Assembly (NCBI RefSeq): GCF_030052995.1
Contig: NZ_JASJPW010000004.1
Span: 129,734 to 193,733 of the forward strand
Direction of reading: 5' to 3'
Source: Gemmobacter sp. 24YEA27
Lineage (GTDB): Bacteria > Pseudomonadota > Alphaproteobacteria > Rhodobacterales > Rhodobacteraceae
Length of the DNA: 64,000 bases
The position numbers and the translations under genes are program-made. This document shows, piece by piece, positions 36,461 to 46,776 of the stretch. The notes beneath the pieces were generated by a model. That model searched no databases and had not been told where the DNA came from. It saw nothing but the letters and a program-made list of their open reading frames with translations. How positions within the stretch are numbered: the first letter of the stretch is position 1; each line of letters begins with the position of its first letter.

Positions 36461-39400
36461 ATGAAGACTGACAGCAAAGACTATCTCGATGTTTCGGGCC
36501 TTGTCGTCATCGTGGCGATTATGCTGATCAGCTTCATTGCCGATCTCAATATCCCGCTGGGCCATGCGGTCTGGCTGGGCTATCTTCTGGCGCTCGCGAT
36601 CAGTTTCTCGCTGCGGTACCTCTGGCTGCCCTCAGCGATCGCGGTGGTCGGCATAGTGATGCTGATCCTCGGCTATGTTCTGGATGAGCGCGAAAACAAC
36701 GTCGCAATCGCGCTTTCGAACCGCAGTCTTGCCTCGGCATCGCTGATATTCCTGGCCGTGGCCGGGACTTTCATGGTGCGAAACCGCCTGCGCATCGCGG
36801 CCGAGGACTGGCGCAAGAGCATCGAGATGGCGCTGGCGAAAGCTCTCGAGGGCGATCTGAGCCGGGTGCAGATCGGCGAGAACACGCTGCGGCTGGTTGC
36901 CGGGGCGCTTGGGGCGCGGGCGGCGGTCCTGTGGGAAAAGCAGCAGGACAGCCTGATCCCGGTCGCCTCCTGGGGAACCGCCAACACGGCCGAGGCGCTG
37001 CATGAAGGCCAGCCCGGTCGCCAGGCCGGCCATCTGCGCCGGGCATTGCAGGGTAATGAAACCGTGGTGCTTAAGGCGCCGGGCGAGGCGGCGCTTGACT
37101 GGGGGTCGGGGCTGATGCGGGGCCGGTCCGCCTGTTCGGTGATCGTGCCCACCCGCGAGAATGGCGTGGTCAATGGGGTGATCGAGATCGGCCTAGACCG
37201 CGAGCCGACCGACGCGGAGCGGGAATTGATCGAAAGCCTCGGCGACAAGGCCGGGGTCGAGTTGCGCTCGGCTTTGTACCGCGAGGAGGTGCAGCAGCTG
37301 CTGGATGAGACCCGCCAGCAATCTGAGGAATTGCGCAGCCATTCCGAGCGGCTGGCCGACACCAATGCCGAACTTGAGGAACAGACCGAGGCGCTCAAGC
37401 GCAGCGAAGGGCTGCTGCGGGATCAGCAGGCGGCGCTGGAAGAACAGAACGCCCAGCTTGAGCAACAGACTGCCGAGATGGAAGAGCAGCGCGACACCCT
37501 GGCGGCGACCGGGCGCAAGCTGGCCGAACAGGCCGAGGAACTGGCCCGCGAAAGCCGCTACAAATCCGAATTCGTCGCCAATATGTCGCATGAGCTGCGC
37601 ACGCCGCTGAATGCGCTTCTGATCATGGCGCGGCTGCTCAGCGAAAACCGTGGTGGCAATCTGACGGGCGAACAGGTCCGCTGGGCCGAAACGGTGGAAA
37701 GCTCGGGCAAAGATCTGCTGCGGCTGATTAATGACATCCTGGATCTGGCCCGGATCGAGGCCGGAAAGGTGGCGATCTCGCCCGAACCCAGCGATCCGCG
37801 CGAGATTGTGCAGCGCATCGCGCGCGCCTTCACCTTCGCGGCGTCGGAAAAAGGCCTGAAGTTTGAGACCGAGATTGCCGGGGATATTCCGGGCATCATC
37901 ACCGACCCCTCGCGGGTCGAGCAGATCCTGCGCAATTTCGTTGGCAATGCGCTGAAATTCACCGATCACGGCGCGGTCACGCTGTCGCTGACGCGCGAGG
38001 GCGAGGGCGTGCGCTTCCGGGTGAAGGATACCGGTATCGGCATTGATCCCGAACAGCACAAAGCCGTGTTCGAAGCGTTCCGCCAGGCGGATGGCTCGAT
38101 CTCGCGCCGCTTTGGGGGCACCGGTCTTGGCCTTGCGATCTCGCGCGATCTCGCCGATCTGCTGGAAGGGCAGATCACGCTGGAAAGCGCGCCCGGCAAG
38201 GGAAGTGTCTTCTCGCTCTCGCTGCCGAAAACCCTGAAAGAGATCGATGAACTGCCGCCGGCAGAGCTTCGGCCCGGACTGAAGCCCGCCGCCCCGCCGC
38301 GCGCCGCGGAAACGCAGCCCATGCCACTGCGCGGCCCGGGCCAGATCATCGACCTGAGTGACGATCGCGGCGAGCTGGGCGAGGATGACCGCAGCCTGCT
38401 GATCGTCGAGGACGACCCGGCCTTTGCCCGCATCCTGCTTGATCTTGCGCATGAGCGCGGCTTCCGCGCGATTGTGGTCAGCAGCGCCGATGATGCGGTG
38501 CGGGCCGCGCAGACCTATCTGCCCGTGGGTGTGATCCTCGATATGGGCCTGCCCGATCATTCCGGCCTGACTGTGCTGGACCGCCTGAAGCGCGCGCCCG
38601 CCACCCGGCATATTCCGGTCCATGTCGTCTCAGCCGCAGATCACACCCGTGATGCCATGGCGAAGGGCGCGGTGAATTACCTGATGAAGCCGGTGGCGCG
38701 CGAATCCCTGATCGAGGCGCTCGACAGTATCGAATTCCAGGCCAACAGCCGGATCCGCCGCCTGCTGGTGGTCGAGGATGATCCGGCGCAGCTGTCGGGG
38801 ATCAAGGCGCTTCTCGGCTCGGACGCGGTCGAGGTCACCGGTGCCGCGACAACAGCTGCCGCGCTGACCGCCTGCCGCAACAAGACCTTCGACTGTATCG
38901 TGCTGGATATGAACCTGCCCGACGGGACGGGGTTCGATCTTCTCGAACAGCTCAGCCAGGACGAGACCGCCTCTTTCCCGCCGGTGATCGTCTATACGGC
39001 ACGCGCGCTTTCCGAAGCCGAGGAGCAGCGCCTGCGCCGCCATTCGCAATCGATCATCGTCAAAGGCGCAAAATCGCCCGAGAGGCTGATCGATGAGGTG
39101 ACGCTGTTCCTGCATCAGGTGGTCTCGGATCTGCCGCAGCGTCAGCGCGAAATGCTGGCAGCCTCGCTGAACCGCGATTCGGAACTGGACGGGCGCCGCA
39201 TCCTCGTGGTCGAGGATGATGTCCGCAATATCTACGCCCTGACCGGGGTGCTGGAGCCGCATGGCGTCGATATCCGCATCGCCCGCAATGGCCGCGAGGC
39301 GCTGGATATGCTGGGCCGGGTGACGGATGGCGCCGAGCCTCCGGTCGATCTGGTGCTGATGGATGTGATGATGCCCGAGATGGACGGGCTGACCGCGACC

Positions 39401-39574
39401 AAAGAGATCCGGCGCATTTCGAAATGGCGGGCCCTGCCGATCATCATGCTGACGGCGAAAGCCATGGCCGATGATCAGGCAAAATGCCTCGCCGCCGGGG
39501 CGAATGACTATCTCGCCAAACCGCTGGATGTTGACAAACTTCTGTCGCTGATAAGGGTCTGGATGCCGAAATGA
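36461..39574 (+). CDS. Hybrid histidine kinase: membrane anchor, GAF, coiled coil, HisKA, HATPase, three REC
   Basis: 1037-residue sensor. Several hydrophobic segments cover residues about 10-110; a GAF-like domain covers ~130-270; a long coiled coil ~275-365 is rich in EEQ/LEEQ heptads. The HisKA box SHELRTPLNALL has its His near 377. HATPase boxes: LRNFVGNALKFT, VKDTGIGI, FGGTGLGLAI. Three receiver domains follow (LLIVEDDPAF with LDMGLPDHSG; LLVVEDDPAQ with LDMNLPDGTG; ILVVEDDVRN with MDVMMPEMDG), each keeping its phospho-Asp. ATG at 36461 is preferred over TTG at 36443. Ends in ATGA overlap with a CheR gene. Intact, unlike many neighbours. Confidence 0.92.
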   Translation: MKTDSKDYLDVSGLVVIVAIMLISFIADLNIPLGHAVWLGYLLALAISFSLRYLWLPSAIAVVGIVMLILGYVLDERENNVAIALSNRSLASASLIFLAVAGTFMVRNRLRIAAEDWRKSIEMALAKALEGDLSRVQIGENTLRLVAGALGARAAVLWEKQQDSLIPVASWGTANTAEALHEGQPGRQAGHLRRALQGNETVVLKAPGEAALDWGSGLMRGRSACSVIVPTRENGVVNGVIEIGLDREPTDAERELIESLGDKAGVELRSALYREEVQQLLDETRQQSEELRSHSERLADTNAELEEQTEALKRSEGLLRDQQAALEEQNAQLEQQTAEMEEQRDTLAATGRKLAEQAEELARESRYKSEFVANMSHELRTPLNALLIMARLLSENRGGNLTGEQVRWAETVESSGKDLLRLINDILDLARIEAGKVAISPEPSDPREIVQRIARAFTFAASEKGLKFETEIAGDIPGIITDPSRVEQILRNFVGNALKFTDHGAVTLSLTREGEGVRFRVKDTGIGIDPEQHKAVFEAFRQADGSISRRFGGTGLGLAISRDLADLLEGQITLESAPGKGSVFSLSLPKTLKEIDELPPAELRPGLKPAAPPRAAETQPMPLRGPGQIIDLSDDRGELGEDDRSLLIVEDDPAFARILLDLAHERGFRAIVVSSADDAVRAAQTYLPVGVILDMGLPDHSGLTVLDRLKRAPATRHIPVHVVSAADHTRDAMAKGAVNYLMKPVARESLIEALDSIEFQANSRIRRLLVVEDDPAQLSGIKALLGSDAVEVTGAATTAAALTACRNKTFDCIVLDMNLPDGTGFDLLEQLSQDETASFPPVIVYTARALSEAEEQRLRRHSQSIIVKGAKSPERLIDEVTLFLHQVVSDLPQRQREMLAASLNRDSELDGRRILVVEDDVRNIYALTGVLEPHGVDIRIARNGREALDMLGRVTDGAEPPVDLVLMDVMMPEMDGLTATKEIRRISKWRALPIIMLTAKAMADDQAKCLAAGANDYLAKPLDVDKLLSLIRVWMPK

Positions 39575-40433
39575 CGACCCCGGTTTCCGTCAGCGATAAG
39601 ATCAACGATATTGAAACGGATCTGTTTCTCGAGGCGCTCCGGCGGCGCTATCACTATGATTTCAGCGCTTACGCCCGTTCATCGCTTGTGCGGCGGGTGG
39701 AGGTGGCGCGGACCCGTCTCGGCTGCGACAGCATTTCGGGGATGCAGGCGCGGGTGCTGCGCGAGCCGGAGCTTTTGCATGACGTGATTGACGCCATGAC
39801 CGTCCAGGTCAGCGATCTGTTCCGCGATCCGGGCTATTACCTGGCCCTGCGCCAGAAGGTTATCCCGCATCTGCAGACTTTCCCTCGCTGAAGGTCTGGG
39901 TGCCGGGCTGCGCCAATGGCGAGGAGCTTTATTCTCTGGCCATTCTCTTTGCCGAAGAGGGCCTGCTGGATCGCACCATGTTCTACGCGACCGAAATCAA
40001 CCGCCGCGCGCTCAGCAAGGCCTCGGCGGGGATCTATGAAACCGGGCGCGTTCAAAAATTCAGCGAGAATTATCGCGCGGCTGGCGGCAAGACGACGCTG
40101 TCAGATTATTACACCGCAGCCTATCGCGGCGCGGCATTCCACCGCCATCTGCGCCAGCGCACGCTGTTTTCCGAACATGACCTCGCGACCGATCAGGTGT
40201 TTTCCGAAATGCATCTGATCTCGTGCCGCAATGTGCTGATCTATTTCGACGAAACCCTCCAGAACCGCGCTCTGGGGCTCTTCGCTGAATCGCTGGTGCG
40301 TGGTGGCTTCCTTGGCCTTGGCTCGCATGAGACATTGCGGTTCTCTAAGATCAAACCTGCTTTCAGCGCCCATGACGAGGGTGAGCGCATCTGGCGCCGC
40401 ACGAATATCGAAAAGATTGAAAATGCCCAATAA
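39571..40433 (+). CDS. CheR-type protein-glutamate methyltransferase, one frameshift
   Basis: SAM-dependent methyltransferase of 287 aa after repair. The N-terminal helical CheR domain (FLEALRRRYHYDFSAYARSS) is followed by the SAM site VPGCANGEELYSLA (usually CSTGEEPYSLA) and the ISCRNVLIYFD segment near the active site. One base is lost at about 39888. It is coupled by 4-nt overlap to the hybrid kinase and by 11-nt overlap to the HWE kinase. No chemoreceptor or other che gene is in the window, so methylation of a partner in this signalling set is more likely than flagellar chemotaxis. Confidence 0.87.
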
Positions 40434-42253
40434 AGCCATCCGTTTCCTGCTGGTTGACGATCTCCCGAGAATCTGCTCGCGCTGGAGACGTTGCTGCGCC
40501 GCGACGGGCTGGAGATCCACCAGGCGCGCTCGGCCACCGAAGCGCTGGAGCTGATGCTGCATTATGACTTCCGTCTGGCCTTTGTAGATGTCCAGATGCC
40601 CGGCACCAATGGCTACGAACTGGCCGAACTGATGCGCGGCAGCGCGCGGACGCGAGAGATCCCGATCATCTTCGTCACCGCAGCCGATCACAATGAGATC
40701 CGTCACTTCCAGGGCTATGAGGCCGGCGGGATTGATTATATTTACAAGCCGATTGACCCGATCATCCTGCGCTCGAAAGCCGAGGTTTTCTACCGGCTGG
40801 CCCAACAGACCATCAACCTCGAGCATCAGCGCGACGAGCTGCGCGAAAGCGCCCAGGCGCGCGATCTCGCGATTGCCACGCTGCGGGCCCATGCCGACAA
40901 CTCCCCGCTTGGGGTGATCGAATGCGATGCCAGCCTCAACCTTCTTGGCTGGTCGGGCGGTGCCGAACGGATCTTCGGCATCGGTGCGGGCCGGGTGCTG
41001 GGTGGCAATCTGGGCGAGGCCGGCTGTTTCCGGCCCGAGACGCTGGCGCAGTTCCAGGACTGGATCGCAGGCGCCGGCACGGTTGCCCGACACAGTGCCG
41101 AGGCCGTCGCCACCGGCGCGAAAGGCGAGATCAATTGCGAAATCTATGGTTCGGTGGTGATCGACCCGGCAACCGGCCGCCCTTCGCTTTCCCTGCAGGT
41201 GCTCGAGACAACCGAGCGTCATCAATCCGAAAAAGTGCGAGCCCTTCTGGTCGGAGAGCTGAACCACCGGATCAAGAACACGCTGGCCAATGTGCAGGCG
41301 ATCATGCGGCAGACGCTGCGCACCTCGACCACCCTGCCAGAGTTCAATCTGCGGTTTTCAGGCCGGCTTCAGGCGCTGGCACGCGCACATTCCATTCTGT
41401 CAGATGTCACCTGGTCCAAAGCGTCACTGGGCCAGCTGGTAAGGGATCAGATCGAAGCCGGCACCCTCGATCGCGATTTCATCGATGTCAGCGGGCCCGA
41501 TGTGGCCCTGTCGCCGGAAGTGACACTGCGCCTCGCGCTGATCCTGCATGAGCTGGGGACCAATGCCGCAAAATATGGCGCCCTGTCGCAGGCTTCAGGT
41601 CGGGCCCTGGGGCGGGTGATCCTGTCCTGGACCATTGACGCCGAAGGGCTGAGCCTGACCTGGCAGGAAACCGGCGGGCCCCGGTCAGCACACCCACACG
41701 GCGTGGCTTCGGCTCCGATCTGATCCATAACGGCGTCGGCGATGGCCGGGTCGAGGTTAACTGGAACAGGGCCGGGGTGATCTGGCGGATCATGATCCAT
41801 TCCGGCTTTGGCCTTGACGGCGCGCAGCGCAGTTCTGAGACCAGGGCTGCCCGGCCGGGCGTGCCGCAGCGCGATGGCATCAAAGACAGCCGGGTCCTGC
41901 TGGTCGAGGATGAGCCGCTGATCTCGATGGAGCTTTCCGACGTGCTTGAGGATGCCGGTGCCCGGGTCGTGAAGATTGCGGCCAGTCTTGACGAGGCGAT
42001 AGTCGCGGCGCGCACGCTGGATTTCGACTTCGCGCTGCTGGATGGCAATCTGCGCGGCGCGCCGGTGGATGTGGTTGCCCATACATTGCGGCTGCGCGGC
42101 GTGCCGTTCTGTTTCATCAGCGGCTACAGCCGGGATCAACTGCCGCGTGACTTTCAGGACGCCCCCTTGCTGACCAAGCCGGTGGATCAGGACAAGCTGC
42201 TGGAGGTCGTGCTTAAATTGCAGACCGGCGAAAACAGGCGCGCTACGGGCTGA
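40423..42253 (+). CDS. REC-PAS-HWE kinase-REC signalling protein, two frameshifts
   Basis: 610 residues after repair. Receiver 1 starts IRFLLVDDLP (frame lost near 40468) with phospho-Asp in AFVDVQMPG. A PAS-like region covers ~150-260. The HWE/HisKA_2 dimerisation box is LNHRIKNTLANVQAIMRQT, the N-box LHELGTNAAKYGALS and the G-box GFGSDLI (after a second lost base near 41690). The C-terminal receiver (RVLLVEDEPLISMELSDVL with LLDGN at the Asp) reads in one frame with the kinase after repair, so it is fused. Such REC-HWE-REC proteins act as cytosolic phosphorelay hubs. Third gene of the operon after the hybrid kinase and CheR. Confidence 0.86.
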
Positions 42254-42636
42254 GAACTACGGCCATGCCTGACGAAAACTGCCAGACACGGCGCCGAAAT
42301 ATGGTTGCAGCAAAACGCCCGCATCCGGAGGAAGCGCCCGCCGCCCGGGGCCCTGGGCGATGATGAAAGACGCCTTCGCAGTCTGGCCATCATTGTGTCG
42401 GCTTCACCCTCTGCAGGGTCATTCCTTCGGGTGCTGCGCTGATCTTTTGCCTTGCCAGACTGCCAGCCGCCGGTGACTATCGGCGCAAACCGTGCAGGAC
42501 TGACGCAGCCCGCGCCATGAGGCACAGTTTGTTGTGACGGCGCATTTCGACACGCCCGAAAGCGATAACGGCAGGTCAAAAGGTCCGGACCTGTCGTGAT
42601 TTATGTGACGCATGGCTATGTGAGTGCAGGTGACAA
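42254..42636. other. Gene-free stretch before the AI-2E family gene
   Basis: No gene or clear site seen; leftward ORFs here lack any family pattern. Confidence 0.4.
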
Positions 42637-44511
42637 ATGTCGGAAACACCCTCTCTGACTGAAAGCGCATCCTCATCGGTCGGAAGGATCACGCTTCCCC
42701 GCATGGCGACCATCGTCGCGGTCGCCGCCGTCCTTTATGTTGCACAGGATGTTTTCCTGCCGATCGCCATCGCGATGCTGATCGCCTTCGCGCTGTCACC
42801 GCTGGTTTCGGGGGCCCGCAGGATGGGCCTGCCGATGCTGACCTCTGTCCTGCTGGCCACGGCACTTGCCTTCAGCGTGATCGGCCTGCTCAGCCTGATT
42901 GTCTTTTATCAGCTGGCGGATCTCGCGGTGAAGCTGCCCAGCTTCCAGGCAAATATCATCAGCAAGCTTGATGCGATCCAGAGCGCCTCGGGCGAGGCCA
43001 GCCTGATGTCGCGCCTGATGGAGATGGCGGCCTCGATCAATTCTGAAATAAGTGGCGTCCTCCCGGAGAAGGCACGGCAGCGGCCCAGCCCATGCCGGTG
43101 CAGGTGGTGCAGCCCAGCAACCCGCTTGAAATCCTGCAAAGCCTGGTGGTCCCGCTCGTCAGCCCCATCGCGACGACAGGTCTTGTGATCGTGCTGGTGA
43201 TCTTCATGTTGCTGGAGCGCGACAGGCTGCGTGACAGGTTCATCCGCCTGGTGGGCACCGCCGATCTGCACCGGACCACCCAGGTTCTCGAGGAAGCGGG
43301 CGGCAGAGTTGGCAGCTATCTTCTGATGCAATTGCTGGTCAATGCCATCTACGCGCTGCCGATCGGGATTGGTCTTTGGCTGATCGGGGTGCCGAATGCC
43401 GCCTTTGGGATTGCTGACGCTGGTTCTGCGCTTCGTCCCCTATATCGGCTCGGTTCTTGCGGCAGCCTTCCCGCTGTTCCTCGCCTTCGCGGTTTCCTCA
43501 GACTGGTCTGCGGTTCTCTACACCGCCGCGCTTTTTGCCGTCGTCGAACTTATCACCTCCAATATCATCGAACCCTGGCTCTATGGGGCCAATACCGGTG
43601 TGAGCTCGCTGGCGATCATCGTCTCTGCGATCTTCTGGACCTTTCTCTGGGGACCGCTCGGCCTTGTCCTGTCGACCCCGCTGACCGTGTGTCTGGTCGT
43701 CCTTGGCCGTCACATCCCACAATTCGAGCTGTTCGATATCCTGTTCGGGGATGAGCCGGTCCTGGCAAGTCACCAGAGGTTTTATCAGCGTTTGCTGTCA
43801 GGCGACCGTATCGAGGCGGCCTCGCGTGCGGAAGAGTTGCTTGAGGATATGACTGCGGCCGAATTCCACCGTGATGTAGCGCTTCCGGCCCTGTTGATGG
43901 CCCAGGATGATCGCGACCGTGGTGTGCTCTCGCCCGGACAGGAAAGCAGGCTCGCCGGGGTCGGGATGGCAGTTGTATCGGATATCGGTGCGCTGATGGC
44001 CGAAGACGCCGGCGAAGCGCAGGCTGCGCCGCAGCTGCGTATCACCTGTTTCGGCGGGCGCTGGCCCATAGATGATGTCTCGGCGGCGATCCTTGCCCAA
44101 TCCCTGCAGGAGGAAGGCGCCGAGGTCCTCCACAGATCCTATATGGATCTTACGCCCGGCGGGCTTGCGGCTCTTAACCTTGCGGAAACCGATTGTGTGA
44201 TCCTGTGTTTCCTGGATTCAACGCCCACACGGGCCTCCCTGCTGCATATCAGGCGGATCAAACGGCTGCGCGCGGGGCTGCGTCTTGGCATCGTGATCTG
44301 GCAGATGCCAAAAGATCTGATCCTTGAAGGGTCTGCGGGCCCGGCGCCGGTTGATCCCGCAAAGCTCGCCGAAGCCCGTTCCCTGGGCGCGGATTTTGTT
44401 GAGACATCCCTGGAAGGTGCCGTGGAAGCAGCCTTGCAGGATGTGCCCGCCCTGCCCCTTCCCGAAGCGCAGCCCCGCAAACGACCGAGCCGGCCCCGGT
44501 CTGCGGCCTGA
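42637..44511 (+). CDS. AI-2E family (PerM-like) membrane protein with extra C-terminal domain, frameshifted
   Basis: 625 residues after restoring one base near 43070 and two close together near 43398. Residues 1-360 are an AI-2E/PerM-type permease: two N-terminal helices (VLYVAQDVFLPIAIAMLIAF), a soluble insert (SFQANIISKLDAI), then RFVPYIGSVLAAAFPLFLAF and the WGPLGLVLSTPLTVCLVVLG end typical of the family. The remaining ~260 residues are unusual: a helical linker (FYQRLLSGDRIEAASRAEEL) and an alpha/beta domain (LRITCFGGRWPIDDVSAAIL, then DCVILCFLDSTPTR) that looks like a Rossmann or B12-binding-like fold. The family exports or imports small solutes, and few members are characterised. Confidence 0.82.
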
Positions 44512-44734
44512 AGAGCCGGGGCCTGCACAGTCCCCGACCTGCCCGCCACACCCGCAACCTGCCGCGTTGGATCATGATCTGCTTGCTGCAATGCTGTGGC
44601 GGCGGGCATCTGATCATCCGACCGCCACTGGCGGCGGGCAGCGCGCTCAGATAGGCAACCTCAGCGGTCAGTCTTCTGAAAGAAACGGGGCGCTCTGGCA
44701 GGAAATAGAGGCAAAGCCGGTGAGAGGTGCAGAG
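44512..44734. other. Short gene-free stretch
   Basis: Nothing recognised between the AI-2E gene and the SDR gene. Confidence 0.4.
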
Positions 44735-45481
44735 ATGGATCTGAGCGGGAAAACAGTGGTCATCACCGGTGCCGGGCGGGGGCTTGGCGCGGCTTTTGCC
44801 CTGTCACTGGCCCCATTGGGATGCAATCTCATCCTGTGTGGACGGCGCGAGGCTGATCTCGCAGCCGTCGCCAGGTCCGTGCTCAGTCACGGAGGTAAGT
44901 CTGCGCAGACCGTGGCGCTGGATCTTGCCGATGCGGCAAGCGTCACAGAGGCAGTGGCGCGGATCGCCACATTTCAGGCCCCGGTCGATATCCTGATCAA
45001 CAATGGCGCGATGTGGCTTGAAGCCAGCCAGGCCCCCTATGCCGAAGCGGAGGTGATGGCGGTCGTCAATGCCGCGATCACCGGGACATTCCTGCTGGTG
45101 CAGGGGCTGCGGCCTTTGATGCAGCTGTCCGACGCGCCCGATATTCTGACCATCGGCTCGATCAGCGGCCTGCCGAATGCGGCGCTGCAGACGGTTTCTG
45201 TGCCGTTCTATGCCGCCAAACGTGGCCAGGTGGCGCTTGCCGAAGGGCTGAGGCAAGAGTTCAGAGGCGGGAAGTTCCGCTCGATCCTGGTGAACCCGCC
45301 TTATCTCGACGAGGCGATGCCTGGCGGGCAGAGCTGGGCCGCAAACGGCACCCGTGCAAAGAATATGCGGGCGACGAGCCGGGATGTGGTGGAGGCGTCG
45401 ATTTTCGCGCTGACACGCCCGCACCATATATCCCTGACCATCGAACTTGGCGCAGATGAGGGCGGCCTGTTCCCGTCCTGA
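44735..45481 (+). CDS. Short-chain dehydrogenase/reductase
   Basis: 248-residue NAD(P)-dependent oxidoreductase. Cofactor motif TGAGRGLG at residues 11-18, the structural NNGA, the catalytic Ser in SISGLPNA and YAAKRG (Tyr/Lys). The C-terminus (NPPYLDEAMPG) differs from common substrate loops. ATG at 44735 is used because the Rossmann strand starts five residues later. Converges with the ankyrin gene, 21 nt apart. Substrate unknown. Confidence 0.85.
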   Translation: MDLSGKTVVITGAGRGLGAAFALSLAPLGCNLILCGRREADLAAVARSVLSHGGKSAQTVALDLADAASVTEAVARIATFQAPVDILINNGAMWLEASQAPYAEAEVMAVVNAAITGTFLLVQGLRPLMQLSDAPDILTIGSISGLPNAALQTVSVPFYAAKRGQVALAEGLRQEFRGGKFRSILVNPPYLDEAMPGGQSWAANGTRAKNMRATSRDVVEASIFALTRPHHISLTIELGADEGGLFPS

Positions 45482-45502
45482 TGGGGCGGGCCGGGCGGGC
45501 TG

Positions 45503-46135
45503 TCACTTATGCCGCGCGATCATCTCGGCGATCTTCGTGAACCCGCGCGCCCGTGCATGTTCCAGCGCGGTGATGCCGTCGCGATCGGGGATCTCCGGAT
45601 CGGCCCCCGCCGCCAGAAGCTGCGCGATGATCTCCTGATGGACCGGGCCGCCATCGGTCAGAACCACGGCCTCCATCAGCGCGGTCCAGCCGAGCCGGTT
45701 GACATGGTTCACATCGACCCCGGCCCGGATCAGTTGTGCCACCGCGTCGGGATGGCCCTTCTCTGCGGCGGGGATCAGGGCGGTGCCGCCAAAGCGGTTG
45801 GTGCTGCGCAGATCGGCGCCATGCCGCAGGATCATCGCGAGGATCTCGCTGCGGCCCTCGGCACCGGCCACGAGATAGGGGCTGTCCTGCTGGTTGTCTT
45901 TCGCATTCACATCTGCGCCGGCGGCCAGCAAAAGCCGGGCCGAAGGGATGTCGTTCTTCCAGACAGCCACCAGAAGCGCGGTCTGGCCGGATGCATTCTG
46001 CAGGTCGACAGTCTCGCCGGCGGTAATCGCCCGTTCCAGCGCGACGATATCTCCCGCGCTGATGGCTGCCAGAATATCCGCCTGTGCCATAGGCCCGCTC
46101 ATGATCAGAACTCCCGCAAGTATCATCATCCGCAT
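45503..46135 (-). CDS. Exported ankyrin-repeat protein
   Basis: 210-residue protein with a signal peptide (MRMMILAGVLIMSGPMAQA) and about five ankyrin repeats, for example GQTALLVAVWKNDIPSARLL and LGWTALMEAVVLTDGG, each with the usual helix pair. Likely a periplasmic protein-protein scaffold. Similar small ankyrin proteins in proteobacteria are linked to peroxide defence, which would fit the haem-binding-like neighbour, but no catalase is present here. ATG at 46135 is chosen for the signal peptide. Lies 68 nt downstream of the GlcG/HbpS gene in the same direction. Confidence 0.85.
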   Translation of the reverse strand: MRMMILAGVLIMSGPMAQADILAAISAGDIVALERAITAGETVDLQNASGQTALLVAVWKNDIPSARLLLAAGADVNAKDNQQDSPYLVAGAEGRSEILAMILRHGADLRSTNRFGGTALIPAAEKGHPDAVAQLIRAGVDVNHVNRLGWTALMEAVVLTDGGPVHQEIIAQLLAAGADPEIPDRDGITALEHARARGFTKIAEMIARHK

Positions 46136-46203
46136 CGCATTGCCCCGCTTTTCGCTGTGGCGACCTGCGGGGGCGTAACGCTGCACCCCCGCAGGTCCTT
46201 GTA

Positions 46204-46688
46204 TCATTTCAACCGGTCGGCGAACTGATCAAGCGCCTTATTGGCGCAGGCCTCGTCAAGATGACCCCCGGAGCCCCACCGACCCCGACCGCGCCGATGA
46301 CCTGATCGCCTGCCCGCACGGGAACACCGCCCGCCAGCACAAGGAACCCCGGGATATCAGCCAGACCGGCGGCACCCGGGTTTTCGGCGACCGTTTTGGC
46401 CATGCCGCTGGTCGGGTTGCGCGATGCGGCCGATGTATAGGCCTTGGCGGTGGCGGCAGCCGCAGTGTGATTGCCCGCAGTCTCGGCCCGCACAAGCGCC
46501 AGCAGGATGCCCGCGCGGTCGGTCACTGCCGCCGCGACATTATGGCCGTCTGCGGCACAGGCCGCGACGGTGGCGGTGGCAATCTCGACCGCGAGACCGG
46601 TGCCGAGGCTGCGGAATTCGACAATGTCCTGCGCCATGACCGGCAGGGCAAAACAGGCGATGGCTGCGGCGCTGATGATCGTTTTCAT
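46204..46688 (-). CDS. Exported GlcG/HbpS-domain protein, one frameshift
   Basis: 161 residues after adding one G in the GGGGG run near 46266. A signal peptide (AAAIACFALPVMAQ) is followed by a GlcG/HbpS domain: AAVTDRAGILLALVRAE, then AYTSAASRNPTSGMA, GFLVLAGGVPVRAGDQVIG and AVGVGGAPGGHLDEACAN. HbpS of Streptomyces binds haem and senses redox stress; most GlcG-domain proteins have no known role. Likely in one transcript with the ankyrin gene. Confidence 0.85.
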
Positions 46689-46776
46689 AGTGTCCCCTCA
46701 TAATGCTGATGCCCTCACCCTAACCGGGGCAGGCTTTGCGCCATATTCGCAGGATAACGGGGAGGGATCGGTAGGA

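Noticed and set aside
37193..38623. Leftward open frame of 476 codons
   Set aside because: Shadow of the hybrid kinase coding strand; no domain seen.
39571..40433. CheR as evidence for a flagellar chemotaxis operon
   Set aside because: No receptor, CheA, CheW, CheB or flagellar gene in the window; coupling is to two kinases only.
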